In this document: positions 8,350-16,975 of the stretch, in pieces
Position numbering within the stretch: position 1 is the first letter of the stretch
How the letters are laid out: every line of letters starts with the position of its first letter
Translations under genes and position numbers: made by a program
Notes under the pieces: generated by a model
What the model saw: only the letters and a program-made list of their open reading frames with translations
Databases searched by the model: none
Told to the model about the DNA's origin: nothing
Assembly (NCBI RefSeq): GCF_001053185.1
Contig: NZ_CSTD01000001.1
Coordinates: forward strand, 1,606,333-1,670,332
From: Mycobacterium bohemicum DSM 44277
GTDB taxonomy: Bacteria > Actinomycetota > Actinomycetes > Mycobacteriales > Mycobacteriaceae
Reading direction: 5' to 3'
DNA: 64,000 bases

Positions 8350-9639
8350 CTACCCGCCCCGGACCGCGACACCCCGCAAAACGGTGTCGCGGACGTGGAC
8401 GAGTCCGGCGCGTTTGCCGACTTCGCCGAGGATGTTCTCCGGTATCCACTGCAGTCCGATGACGCACCGCGCCAGCATCGTGGTGGACGGGGCGCCGATG
8501 TGGATCTCGCCCGAGCGGATCCCTTCCCCGATAAGTGTTTTCATCTGCCGAAGCCTGGTGGCGTACAACCAGCCCGGGTTGGGGGTGTCGGGCGGCGACT
8601 GGCGCATCCAGGCCAGCTGGATCCTGAACTCGTCGGAAAACCGGTCGAGTGCGTTGACGTTGACCCAGCTCAGCGCGTCCAGCTTCTCGATGGGGGTTGC
8701 GTCCGAGCGCAGGACGCTGACCCAGCCGGCCTCCACCTTTCGCCCGAACGATTCCATGATCGAGGCCAGCAGTGCGTCCTTCGACCCGATCACCCGGTAG
8801 ACGGTTCCGGTGCCGAGGCCGGCCGCGGATGCGATGTCCCGGATCGTGGTGACCTCATACCCCCGGCGGCCGAATTCCGACCTGGCCACGGCGCGCACGT
8901 GCGCGGCTTTGTCGGTGGGGTCGGCGCAGCCGTCGTCCGACCACGTCTCGATGACGCGGTCGGCGGCCGCGAAGGCGGGGGACCGGTCCAGCGCCGAGTC
9001 GCTGGGCGCCCGAGTGGCCAAGCCCTGCAAGATGATTCGGCAAAGCAGTCCTGCGACCTGATCGGCGGCGGATCGGTGGCGCATGACGTCGAGCCCCACC
9101 TGCAGCATGGTCTGGCAGATGCGGTCGGCCAACGTGGGCAGGTCGATGTCGGCTTTGATGTAGCCGCTCCACCGGCCCGCGCGCAGCGTCTGCAGCATGG
9201 CCTCCTGGATGGCGACGGGCCGCTGCTGCGTGAGCTTCACCAACTCGGGGTCGGTGCTCGGTCCCTCGTAAAACGACATCTGGAGTGCCGCGCGATGGCG
9301 CACCGCGCAGCCGGCGATCGCCGATCCGAGCTCGATGACCTGATCCGGTATCGGCCTTTGGTCGGGCACGTCCAGTCTGGTCAGCGCGTCGCGCCCGATT
9401 CGGTCCAGCTCGTCCTGGTAGCGGTGGATCAGTTCGATCAGGATCGCTTCTTTGGATTCGAAATGGTGGTACAGGCTGCCCGGGAGAATGCCTGCGGCAT
9501 CGGCGATTTCCTGCAGCGACGTGCGCAGGCCGGAGGTGGCGATCAACGAAGCCGCGGTCTGGAGTATCTCGTCGCGGCGAGTTCCGGATTCGTCGGTGGC
9601 CGACGAACGGCCCTTCGCCGCAGACAGAGATTTGGCCAT
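8350..9639 (-). CDS. Tandem TetR regulator with two complete TetR units in one chain
   Basis: A 429-residue protein holding two TetR-type repressors. The first helix-turn-helix region reads TSLQEIADAAGILPGSLYHH (about residues 40-60) and its ligand domain runs to about 210. The second HTH reads TTIRDIASAAGLGTGTVYRV (about 260-280), followed by a second ligand domain. Most TetR proteins are single ~200-residue units acting as dimers, so this fusion could bind DNA as a pseudo-dimer. It heads the SDR to its left. Upstream it has a copy of the 18-bp motif shared with three other promoters of the island, so it is the best candidate regulator of the cluster, including itself. Confidence 0.88.
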   Translation of the reverse strand: MAKSLSAAKGRSSATDESGTRRDEILQTAASLIATSGLRTSLQEIADAAGILPGSLYHHFESKEAILIELIHRYQDELDRIGRDALTRLDVPDQRPIPDQVIELGSAIAGCAVRHRAALQMSFYEGPSTDPELVKLTQQRPVAIQEAMLQTLRAGRWSGYIKADIDLPTLADRICQTMLQVGLDVMRHRSAADQVAGLLCRIILQGLATRAPSDSALDRSPAFAAADRVIETWSDDGCADPTDKAAHVRAVARSEFGRRGYEVTTIRDIASAAGLGTGTVYRVIGSKDALLASIMESFGRKVEAGWVSVLRSDATPIEKLDALSWVNVNALDRFSDEFRIQLAWMRQSPPDTPNPGWLYATRLRQMKTLIGEGIRSGEIHIGAPSTTMLARCVIGLQWIPENILGEVGKRAGLVHVRDTVLRGVAVRGG

Positions 9640-9703
9640 GGCCTAGCGGTCCGCGAAGGGTGAGGACTGCGGGATCGCGACTGACTGCACTGGCCCTCCA
9701 GCC

Positions 9704-9721
9704 GAACCAAATCTTTGTTAA
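9704..9721 (-). promoter_or_regulatory. Shared 18-bp motif, copy A, upstream of the double-TetR gene
   Basis: On the minus strand the site reads TTAACAAAGATTTGGTTC; on the plus strand its left half GAACCAAAT matches one arm of the ideal palindrome GAACCAAATATTTGGTTC. It follows a possible -10 hexamer TAGCCT on the minus strand and lies 65 bp upstream of the regulator's ATG. It aligns without gaps with sites at 12014, 13095 and 15793. Confidence 0.5.
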
Positions 9722-9749
9722 AGGCTACCAGATTACGCGGCAGTCGAAT

Positions 9750-10826
9750 TCATCGTAGGCGGCCGCCCACCTCGATCAGGTAGCGGTCGGGTCCACCGAG
9801 GAACGCGCTCCAGCCCAGCAGGCGCTTGAGGTAGAGGTGGCTGTCGTGCTCCCAGGTGTAGCCGATGCCGCCGAAGATCTGGATCGCGGTGTCGCCCACG
9901 CCGGCCAACCGGCCGGCGAAAGCCTTGGCCCGCAGCGCCGCCAGGTGTCGCTCCTCGTCGTCGGCGTTGTCGGCGGCCCACAGGGCGTGGATCACGCCGC
10001 TGCGGGCCAGTTCCACCGTCTCGAACATGTCGACGCAGAGGTGCTGTACGGCCTGGAAGGAGCCGATGGCCTGCCCGAATTGCTTTCTCACCTTGGCGTA
10101 TTCGATGGCCAGCTGCATGACGGCTCGGGCCGCGCCGACCGCGTCGGCGGCCGTGGCGATGAGCACGTCATCGACCACCGCCCCGAATGCGCCGGGCGAA
10201 AGACTGCCCAGCCAGTGCGCGGCGGCGTCGTCGAACTCGACCCGAAACCGCCTGCGGGTCTGGTCGACTCCGCGCTCCCAGGTCATCGAGACGCCGGCGA
10301 AGTGCGCCGGCACCGCAAAGAGCCCGATCGATCCCCGGAATTCGGCGAACACCAATAAGACGTCGGCCGCGGCGGCGTCGGGCATCACGGCCGAACCGCG
10401 CAGCCCGATGTCCGTGCCGCGTTCGACGGCCGCGACACCTGCGCCGATCTCCAGGGGACCGACCGCGGCGATGGTGCTGCCGTCGGCGATACCTGTCAAG
10501 ATCGTGGGCGCCGCCGCGCCGGCCCGGAGCAACGCGCGCGGCGCGGCGACCGCGGCGGACAGCCACGGCCCGGGGTGCAGTGCGGCGCCCAGTTCTTCGG
10601 CGACGATCCCGGCTTCGAGCATGGTCATCCCGGCGCCGCCGCATTCGGTCGGCACCAACAGGCCGGTGGTCCCCAGGTCCGCCAGGCCGCGCCACACGGT
10701 CGTGGTGGTCCCCGTCTCGTCGTCGAGCAACGCACGCACATGCGTTGCTATGGACGCCTTCTCGGCCAGAAAACGGCGTGCGGTGTCGCGCAGTGCAAGC
10801 TGGTCGTCATCCAGTTCGAGGTTCAT
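9750..10826 (-). CDS. Acyl-CoA dehydrogenase, second subunit of a coupled pair
   Basis: A 358-residue acyl-CoA dehydrogenase-fold protein (FadE type). Features include LVPTECGGAGMTMLEAGIV near residue 60, YAKVRKQFGQAIGSFQAVQH at about 250 and the C-terminal GGIGYTWEHDSHLYLKR, whose Glu matches the base proposed for one subunit of mycobacterial heteromeric FadE enzymes. Its ATG overlaps the stop codon of the upstream FadE gene (ATGA), so the two are translationally coupled. Such pairs form alpha2beta2 acyl-CoA dehydrogenases acting on steroid side chains and other bulky CoA esters. The substrate here is unknown. Confidence 0.87.
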   Translation of the reverse strand: MNLELDDDQLALRDTARRFLAEKASIATHVRALLDDETGTTTTVWRGLADLGTTGLLVPTECGGAGMTMLEAGIVAEELGAALHPGPWLSAAVAAPRALLRAGAAAPTILTGIADGSTIAAVGPLEIGAGVAAVERGTDIGLRGSAVMPDAAAADVLLVFAEFRGSIGLFAVPAHFAGVSMTWERGVDQTRRRFRVEFDDAAAHWLGSLSPGAFGAVVDDVLIATAADAVGAARAVMQLAIEYAKVRKQFGQAIGSFQAVQHLCVDMFETVELARSGVIHALWAADNADDEERHLAALRAKAFAGRLAGVGDTAIQIFGGIGYTWEHDSHLYLKRLLGWSAFLGGPDRYLIEVGGRLR

Positions 10827-11965
10827 CGGCGCGGCAGTCCCAGTACGCGCTGCGCCGTGATGTTCTTGGTGATCTGCGTCGTGCCGCCCGCAATGGTCAG
10901 GGACCGCGACGTCAGGCGGTATTCGGCCCAGCGGTCCTTGGGTCCGCTGGCGCCGAGGGTGTCGAAGGCCAGCGCGGCCATGTCCTGCCCGATCTCGCCC
11001 CACACCGTCTTGGCGAGGCTGGCCGACCCCGGGTCGCCGCCGCCGTGCAGCGTGGCCGAGATCGATCGCTGGCAGAGCACCTCGAGATACTTGATGCGGA
11101 CCGCGATCTCGCCGAGGCGCCGCAGCGTGACCGGGTCGTCGAGGACCCCGGCCTCCGCGAAGTCCGCCACGATTTCCTCCAGTCGCATCTGGAGCTCGGC
11201 GTAGAGCCGGGCCGCGCCGGCGCGCTCGTGGCTGAGCGTGGTGGTGGCCACCCCCCAGCCGCCGTTGAGCGGGCCCAACAGGGCCGAGGCCGGCACCCGC
11301 GCGTCGTGGAAGAACACTTCGGCGAAATCCGCGTCGCCGTTGAGCGTGACGAGCGGGCGGACCTCGATGCCGGGCAGCGTCATGTCCACGATCAGGCACG
11401 AGATTCCTTTGTGCTTCGGCGCTTCGGGATCGGTGCGCACGTACAGCTGACACCAGTCGGCGCGGTGCCCCAGCGAGGTCCAGATCTTCTGGCCGTTGAC
11501 GACGAAGTCGTCGCCATCGCGGACCGCGCGGGTGCGCAGCGCCGCCAGGTCCGACCCCGCCTCGGGCTCGGACATGCCCTGGCACCAGATGTCGTCGGCG
11601 CGCATCATGCGGGGAAGCAGTGTCGTCTTCTGGGATTCGGACCCGTATTGCATGATCGCGGGCGCGATGTTGTTCATGCCGATGACGTTGAGCGGCAGGG
11701 GCGCTCGCGCGCGGGTGATCTCCTCGCTGTAGACGAGCTGCTCCAGAACGCCCGCACCGCGGCCGCCGTACTCGCGGGGCCACGAGACGGCCGCCCACCC
11801 GGCGTCGGCGATCGTGCGGTTCCACGCGCGCAGCAGCTCGAACGTCTCGTCGTCCCGGCCCGGGGATCGTCGGGCGGCGATGAGCTCGTCTGTGAGATTG
11901 CCCGACAGCCAATCACGCAACTCGGTGCGGAACTGCTCGACTTCCGTCGGGTAGGAGAAATCCAC
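10823..11965 (-). CDS. Acyl-CoA dehydrogenase, first subunit of a coupled pair
   Basis: A 380-residue FadE-type flavoprotein. The FAD/substrate motif QGMSEPEAGSDLAAL lies near residue 135 and NGQKIWTS near 165. The C-terminal segment reads TIAGGTTQITKNI, where a medium-chain type enzyme has a catalytic Glu before GT; here Gly occupies that place, which suggests that the partner subunit supplies the base. The GTG at 11965 is chosen because an AGGA sequence precedes it and the product then starts MDFSYPTEVEQF like other FadE proteins. A TTG at 11998 is an alternative. A good promoter lies at 12004-12032. Confidence 0.87.
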   Translation of the reverse strand: MDFSYPTEVEQFRTELRDWLSGNLTDELIAARRSPGRDDETFELLRAWNRTIADAGWAAVSWPREYGGRGAGVLEQLVYSEEITRARAPLPLNVIGMNNIAPAIMQYGSESQKTTLLPRMMRADDIWCQGMSEPEAGSDLAALRTRAVRDGDDFVVNGQKIWTSLGHRADWCQLYVRTDPEAPKHKGISCLIVDMTLPGIEVRPLVTLNGDADFAEVFFHDARVPASALLGPLNGGWGVATTTLSHERAGAARLYAELQMRLEEIVADFAEAGVLDDPVTLRRLGEIAVRIKYLEVLCQRSISATLHGGGDPGSASLAKTVWGEIGQDMAALAFDTLGASGPKDRWAEYRLTSRSLTIAGGTTQITKNITAQRVLGLPRR

Positions 11966-12003
11966 GGTCCTCGACTTCGCGTGATTGGCTGCGATCAAGC
12001 CGG

Positions 12004-12032
12004 ACTTTACGGTGGAGCAGATTTTTGGTCAA
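12004..12032 (-). promoter_or_regulatory. Promoter for the acyl-CoA dehydrogenase pair with motif copy B
   Basis: On the minus strand TTGACC and TAAAGT are separated by exactly 17 bp, a near-consensus housekeeping promoter ending 38 bp before the FadE start. The spacer contains the shared motif (plus strand GGAGCAGATTTTTGGTCA at 12014-12031), so a repressor bound there would occlude RNA polymerase. Confidence 0.65.
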
Positions 12033-12048
12033 CAGCGTGGCTGGCGTT

Positions 12049-13026
12049 TCACCCGTTGCGCGGGGGCGTCGGGAAAGCGACGTCGGCGTTGTCGGGCATG
12101 GCGCTGATGCCGCGCCGCTCGCAGACTTCGAGCACCTCGTCGACGATCGATGTGGGCACCAGGAATTGCTCCGTGGCCGAGATCTGATCGAGGTGCGCCT
12201 CGATGTCCTCGGCCGCGGGGCAGCTGTCGGCGTCGGCCAGCCAACCCTGGCCGAGGCCGACGAACACCCGCGCGTAGCGCCCGGCCGCGGCCGAGAAGTT
12301 GCGGTGGGTGAACGTGCAGGCGGTGCTGGCGAGGAAGGTCACCAGGGGAACCACGAGTTCGGGCCGGATCGCGCGCATGAAGCCGGATTCGGCGAGGAAC
12401 TTCGCATCGCCGACGGTCTCGGTGACCATTCGCGAGAATCCGGTCGGCATAACCGAGTTGGCGAGTATGCCGTGGGCCTCGCCTTCGATGGCGATCACGT
12501 TGGTCAACCCGATGAGGCCGGCTTTGGCCGCGGCGTAGTGGGCCTCCATGGGTTGGCCGAAGATCCCGGCGGAGGACGAGATGAACACGAACCGCCCACC
12601 GCCGTTGTCCTTCATCACCCGGTAGGCGGCCTGGGACAGATGAAAGCCCCCATCGAGGTGCACGCGCAGCATCCGCGTCCACTCGTCATGCGAGAGGTCT
12701 TCGAACGCAACGGTGCCGAAGATGCCCGCGTTGCTGATCACCGCGTCCAGCCGGCCGAACGCGCCCACGGCCGCGTCGATGATCGCCTGCCCGCCCGCGG
12801 GACTGTCGACCGAGTCGTGGGAGGCGATCGCCGTCCCGCCCGCCTTCTCGATCTCGGTGACCACCCGGTCGGCTACCGCGGCATCGGCGCCGTCCCCGCG
12901 CATCGACCCGCCGATGTCGTTGACCACCACCGAAGCGCCACGGCGCGCCAGGTCCAGCGCGTAAAGGCGGCCGAGGCCGCGGCCGGCACCGGTGACCACC
13001 GCCACCCGGCCGGTGAAATCAATCAC
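12049..13026 (-). CDS. Short-chain dehydrogenase, 17-beta-HSD4/MFE-2-like
   Basis: A 325-residue SDR with TGAGRGLG at residues 12-19, SNAGIFG near 98, Ser150-152 in FISSSAG and Tyr164/Lys168 in HYAAAKAG. The fold and the C-terminal extension (about 70 residues after the core) resemble the dehydrogenase part of multifunctional enzyme type 2, which oxidises 3-hydroxyacyl-CoA. The GTG at 13026 has GGGAG seven bases upstream and begins directly at the Rossmann strand (MIDFTGRVAVVTGAG). It is transcribed from the divergent promoter region shared with the VWA gene. It probably acts in the same degradation pathway as the adjacent FadE pair. Confidence 0.87.
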   Translation of the reverse strand: MIDFTGRVAVVTGAGRGLGRLYALDLARRGASVVVNDIGGSMRGDGADAAVADRVVTEIEKAGGTAIASHDSVDSPAGGQAIIDAAVGAFGRLDAVISNAGIFGTVAFEDLSHDEWTRMLRVHLDGGFHLSQAAYRVMKDNGGGRFVFISSSAGIFGQPMEAHYAAAKAGLIGLTNVIAIEGEAHGILANSVMPTGFSRMVTETVGDAKFLAESGFMRAIRPELVVPLVTFLASTACTFTHRNFSAAAGRYARVFVGLGQGWLADADSCPAAEDIEAHLDQISATEQFLVPTSIVDEVLEVCERRGISAMPDNADVAFPTPPRNG

Positions 13027-13065
13027 GTTGTGCTCCCGCCCAAGTACGGCCGACACCCGATCGCA

Positions 13066-13113
13066 TTGACCGCAACAAAGTCGGACTCTACGGTGGAACA
13101 GATATTTGGTCAA
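13066..13113. promoter_or_regulatory. Overlapping divergent promoters with motif copy C
   Basis: Minus strand: TTGACC and TAGAGT with a 17-bp spacer (13085-13113), driving the SDR. Plus strand: TTGACC (13066-13071) and TACGGT (13089-13094), also 17 bp apart, driving the VWA gene. The two -10 boxes overlap by two bases. The motif GGAACAGATATTTGGTCA (13095-13112) fills the minus-strand spacer and lies just downstream of the plus-strand -10 box, so one bound regulator could control both directions. Confidence 0.65.
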
Positions 13114-13180
13114 CGACGTCCGGGATCGAGGTCCAGCCTTGGGGAACGACGCCCGTGCGGACCGTCCGGAAGGCCTGAGC

Positions 13181-14932
13181 ATGTTCGCCTCCGCACTGGC
13201 CGGCAGCCCGGTCGCCGTTGCAGAGCTGCGACCGGGTGAGCCGCCGTGGACCGATGGCCAGACGATCTACCTCGACACCGCCGCACCGGTCCGCGCCAAG
13301 CTCGAAGCGGTTGCCGTGCACGCATCGATGATCGCGACGGGCAGCCTGGACCCGGCCGTGATGCGGTCCCTGGCCCGCCGCCCCCGGCTGGCCCGCCGCT
13401 ATCTGGCGATCGAGGCTCACCGCGCGCTCGTCGCCCAGGGCGAGCTTCTCCCCGCCGTCCTGGCCTCGCTGGCCGACCGCGACATCGCGCGTCGCAGCGA
13501 CTCGCCCGCGGCCTCGCTGGGTATCGCCAGGGGGCGGGCGGCGATCGACGACCCGCCGCCGGGATTCGGGATGATCCGCCCGGGAAAAGTCGTGGCCGCG
13601 AGACGGGCTGCCAAGCAAAAGGATTCGGCGAACTCTCGCCACTCCCCAAGGGGCCGGGCAACCCGGCGGCCGGCGGAACTCGACGACGGTGAGATCGATG
13701 ACTCCGAGGGCCCGGATATGTTCACCAGCCCCGTCGGCGGGGCAGGTTTCATCGGCAAGTGGTTGAAGAAGCTGCTCTCGTCGGCGCGCAAGACCGGCAG
13801 CGGCGGCGGGCCGCCCGGGGCGGACACCACGACGCACCGGACGACGTCGGGAACCAGCGGGCCGAACTCCGTGTCCTCGCTCGCGTCGATGTCGAGCGAG
13901 GACACCGACGATCCGCAGGCCCACGCGGTCGCGGGCGCCGTGACGTATCCCGAATGGGATTTCGCGCGTCGCGCCTACCGGCCCGAGTGGTGCACCGTGC
14001 GGGAAGTGGAGCCGGCGGTCAAGGCGTCCGCGACCCAGGCCATCGACCCCGCCATCGGAGTGCGCCGCCCGCTGTCGCGGCTGGGCATGGGCCTGCACCG
14101 TCGGCGCCGGCAGGCGCAGGGCGACGACATCGACATCGACGCCGCCGTCGAAGCCCGCGTCGAGGTGCGTGCCGGCGCGGTCCCCGGCGAGGCGGTGTAC
14201 CTCGACAGCCTGCGCCGCCGTCGGGACCTGTCGGTGCTGCTGCTCCTCGATGTGTCCGGGTCGGCGGCCGAGGCCGCGACCTCCGCGCGGACCGTACACC
14301 AACAACAGCGAGCGGCGGTTGCCGGCCTCGCCGTCGCGTTACACGACCTGGGCGACCGGGTTGCGTTGTACGCCTACTACTCTCAGGGCCGGCGCGCGGT
14401 GAGCTTGATGCCCGTCAAACGGTTCGACGACCACCTCGACACGCGCGTCATCAGGCGGCTGAACAGCCTGGAACCCGGCGCCTACTCACGACTCGGCGCG
14501 GCCATCCGGCACGGCTCGGCGGTCCTGGAGAAGCGCGGTGGCACGTCACGGCGGCTGCTGGTCGTGCTGTCCGACGGGCTGGCCTACGACCACGGATACG
14601 AGCGGGCCTACGGGGCCGCCGACGCGCGCCGCGCGCTGACCGAGGCCCGCCGCCGGGGGAACGGTTGCGTCTGCCTGACGGTCGGTGCGGGAACCGACGT
14701 GCAATCGCTGCGCGAAGTGTTCGGGGGCAGCGCCCACGCGTCGATCGCGCGACCGGACCAACTCGCCGGCGTGGTCGGACCGCTGTTCCGGTCGGCGCTG
14801 CGCTCGGCGGAGGTGCGCCGGCGGGTGTCGGACATGCGTACGGCGCGGCCGACGCCGCCGAACCGCCTTGATGACAATGCGTTCGGAGCTCGCGCCGGCG
14901 TCGTGCTTGAGGCAAACCTCAGTGCGCACTAG
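13181..14932 (+). CDS. VWA-domain protein, NorD/CbbO-like partner of a MoxR ATPase
   Basis: A 583-residue protein with a C-terminal von Willebrand A domain. The metal-ion site DVSGS begins at about residue 356, and [16 protein letters not shown] is the second MIDAS loop. The long N-terminal half includes a low-complexity Ser/Gly/Thr-rich stretch (about 195-245). In NorQ-NorD and CbbQ-CbbO systems such proteins work with a MoxR ATPase to insert a metal or activate a target enzyme. The ATG at 13181 has GGAAGG upstream; a TTG at 13106 is rejected because it lies inside the promoter region. It is followed 26 bp later by the MoxR gene. Confidence 0.87.
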   Translation: MFASALAGSPVAVAELRPGEPPWTDGQTIYLDTAAPVRAKLEAVAVHASMIATGSLDPAVMRSLARRPRLARRYLAIEAHRALVAQGELLPAVLASLADRDIARRSDSPAASLGIARGRAAIDDPPPGFGMIRPGKVVAARRAAKQKDSANSRHSPRGRATRRPAELDDGEIDDSEGPDMFTSPVGGAGFIGKWLKKLLSSARKTGSGGGPPGADTTTHRTTSGTSGPNSVSSLASMSSEDTDDPQAHAVAGAVTYPEWDFARRAYRPEWCTVREVEPAVKASATQAIDPAIGVRRPLSRLGMGLHRRRRQAQGDDIDIDAAVEARVEVRAGAVPGEAVYLDSLRRRRDLSVLLLLDVSGSAAEAATSARTVHQQQRAAVAGLAVALHDLGDRVALYAYYSQGRRAVSLMPVKRFDDHLDTRVIRRLNSLEPGAYSRLGAAIRHGSAVLEKRGGTSRRLLVVLSDGLAYDHGYERAYGAADARRALTEARRRGNGCVCLTVGAGTDVQSLREVFGGSAHASIARPDQLAGVVGPLFRSALRSAEVRRRVSDMRTARPTPPNRLDDNAFGARAGVVLEANLSAH

Positions 14933-14958
14933 GCATTCACTACGACGGAAGGGTGGCC

Positions 14959-15762
14959 ATGGCCGGCGAGGCGGAAACGGCGCGGCCCTACTACACGCGG
15001 ATCGGCAACGAAGAGGCCGTCTTCAAAGCGGCCTATCGCCAGGGCCTGGCGCTCGTCCTGAAGGGACCGACCGGTTGCGGCAAGACCCGCTTCGTGGAGG
15101 CGATGGCCCACGATCTGGGCCGGCCCCTGATCACGGTCGCCTGCCACGACGACCTCACCACCGCCGATCTCGTCGGCCGGTACCTGCTGCGCGGTGACGA
15201 GACGGTGTGGGTCGACGGTCCGCTGACCCGCGCGGTGCGCGAAGGCGCGATCTGCTACCTGGACGAAGTCGTCGAAGCCAGGCAGGACACGACCGTTGTG
15301 CTGCATCCGCTCGCGGACCATCGGCGGCAGTTGCCGATCGAGCGTCTCGGCATCACGCTCGATGCCGCGCCCGGGTTCGGGCTGGTGGTCTCCTACAACC
15401 CCGGTTATCAAAGCGTGCTCAAGGACCTCAAGGATTCCACCCGCCAGCGCATGGTTTCCATCGAATTCGGCTTCCCCGCGGCGGATGTCGAGCAAGGCAT
15501 CGTCGCACACGAAGCCGGCGTGGACGCGGCCACCGCGGCCGAGCTGGTGCGCTTCGGCCAGGCGATCCGCCGCCTGGAGACCGGCGGCCTGCGCGAGGTC
15601 GCGTCGACCCGCGTGCTGATCGCGGCGGGCAAGCTCGTGGCGCAGGGGCTGACCATGCCGGAGGCGGCGCGGGCCGCGATCGCCGGACCGCTCACCGACG
15701 ACGTCTCGGTGGGCAGGGCCCTGAGCGAGATGATCGACCTGTACCTGGCGGGGACGGGGTGA
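14959..15762 (+). CDS. MoxR-type AAA+ ATPase (CbbQ/NirQ/NorQ family)
   Basis: A 267-residue AAA+ ATPase. Walker A GPTGCGKT is at residues 36-43, Walker B ICYLDE near 98-103, the pore-loop region [13 protein letters not shown] follows, and SYNPGYQ is the sensor-1 segment typical of the CbbQ/NirQ/NorQ group. The C-terminal part matches the CbbQ_C helical domain. Family members remodel or load cofactors into partner enzymes with a VWA protein, which is encoded just upstream. Likely clients in this cluster are the cytochrome P450 or the membrane protein, but that is inference. The ATG at 14959 follows GGAAGGG; a GTG at 14953 is an alternative. Confidence 0.9.
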   Translation: MAGEAETARPYYTRIGNEEAVFKAAYRQGLALVLKGPTGCGKTRFVEAMAHDLGRPLITVACHDDLTTADLVGRYLLRGDETVWVDGPLTRAVREGAICYLDEVVEARQDTTVVLHPLADHRRQLPIERLGITLDAAPGFGLVVSYNPGYQSVLKDLKDSTRQRMVSIEFGFPAADVEQGIVAHEAGVDAATAAELVRFGQAIRRLETGGLREVASTRVLIAAGKLVAQGLTMPEAARAAIAGPLTDDVSVGRALSEMIDLYLAGTG

Positions 15763-15810
15763 TTGACGCTGTATACAGCCGCGGCTAGAGTCTGAACAAA
15801 TATTAGGTTC
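15763..15810 (+). promoter_or_regulatory. Promoter for the binding-protein/AveC/P450 operon with motif copy D
   Basis: TTGACG (15763-15768) and TAGAGT (15786-15791) are 17 bp apart, starting directly after the MoxR stop codon. The spacer contains the 10-bp palindrome CTGTATACAG. Motif copy D, TGAACAAATATTAGGTTC (15793-15810), overlaps the expected transcription start. The next start codon is 41 bp further on with GGGAGG before it. Confidence 0.65.
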
Positions 15811-15851
15811 ACATTGAATCGGCGCGTGGGCGCCTGACTTCGGGAGGTCGG

Positions 15852-16970
15852 ATGTCCTACGAAAGCAGCGCGGAGCCGATCAAGGTCGGCTACCTGATGG
15901 ACTTCACGCTCCCGCCGGGTTTCCCGGAGGAGATGAAGGCCGACTTCACGCGGTGCTTCGACCTGGTCTTCTCCGAGGCCGTGCAGCAGGGCCTGCTGGA
16001 CCGGCCCGTGCAGATGCTGTACCGCGAAGTGGAGGGGCTGCCCAAGGGCTCGGTCAAGGCGGTGATCGACGCCTTCGGCGAGCTGGTCGACGAGGGCTGC
16101 CTGGTGGTGTTCGGCCCGCACATCACCGACAACTGCGTGCCCGCCCGCGAGGCGATCGAAGAGCGGTTCAAGGTTCCGGCGATCAGCGTCACGGGCACCG
16201 ATGACTGGCTGGGCGAGTGGACCTTCGCCTTCCCCCAGGGCTCGATGACCGACGAGCCCATCTTCATCGCCGACCTTGTCGCCAAGCGGGGGCTCACCGA
16301 GATCGGCGTCCTCGTCGAGCAGAACCTGATCGGCGAGAGCTACCTGCGGAACCTGCGAAGCGCATGCCGGCGCAAGGGGATTCGCATCGTTGCGGAATCG
16401 GCGATCGCGCAGACCGCCCAGGACATCAACGAGGCCGTGCGCACCCTGCACGACGCGAAGGCGGAGGCGATCGTCCATCTGGGCTTCGGCTTCGGCATCG
16501 TGTTCATCAACCCGGCGCTGCAGGCCGTCGACTGGGACCCGCCGAGGTTCACGACCACCGCCTTCCAGAACGCCTGGGTGAACCCGATCATGTGGAACGC
16601 GTTCATCGGCTGGATCGGAGTCGACCAGTACGACGAGCGCAACCGCATGGGCCAGGACTTCCTCGACCGTTACGCGGCCGCCTACGGCGGCAGGCGACCC
16701 GAATACTGCGTGCCCGTGGTCAACCACGACGTCGCCGCCACGCTGGTGCGAGCGTTCGGCGACGCGCATCCGCTCAGCCCGCGCGGGGTCAAGGACGCGC
16801 TGGAACGGGTCAAGATGATGCCTGCCGCCGCGGGCGCACCCGGCACCCGGGTGTCCTTCGGCAAGTGGACGCGCCGGGCGTGGATGGGCGCCGGCTACCT
16901 GGTGGCGCGGACCCTGGACGCCGACGGCACCAACTCGCATCTGGTCGACCGCTTCGGCGAAGAAGGCTGA
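15852..16970 (+). CDS. Periplasmic-binding-protein-fold (LivJ-like) protein without signal peptide
   Basis: A 372-residue protein of the type 1 periplasmic binding fold used by branched-chain amino-acid ABC transporters: IKVGYLMDF at the N-terminus, FGPHITDNCVPAREAIEE near 95, and GVLVEQNLIGESYLRNLRS around 155. The N-terminus MSYESSAEPIK has no hydrophobic segment, no lipobox and no twin Arg, so it is predicted to be cytoplasmic. No ABC permease or ATPase gene is nearby. It may act as an intracellular ligand sensor or carrier for the pathway substrate. The stop is 5 bp from the next start. Confidence 0.83.
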   Translation: MSYESSAEPIKVGYLMDFTLPPGFPEEMKADFTRCFDLVFSEAVQQGLLDRPVQMLYREVEGLPKGSVKAVIDAFGELVDEGCLVVFGPHITDNCVPAREAIEERFKVPAISVTGTDDWLGEWTFAFPQGSMTDEPIFIADLVAKRGLTEIGVLVEQNLIGESYLRNLRSACRRKGIRIVAESAIAQTAQDINEAVRTLHDAKAEAIVHLGFGFGIVFINPALQAVDWDPPRFTTTAFQNAWVNPIMWNAFIGWIGVDQYDERNRMGQDFLDRYAAAYGGRRPEYCVPVVNHDVAATLVRAFGDAHPLSPRGVKDALERVKMMPAAAGAPGTRVSFGKWTRRAWMGAGYLVARTLDADGTNSHLVDRFGEEG

Positions 16971-16975
16971 CCCGG

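Noticed and set aside
10187-12187. 666-codon plus-strand frame over the FadE pair
   Set aside because: Arg-rich, no recognisable motif; the minus strand carries two well-formed acyl-CoA dehydrogenases.
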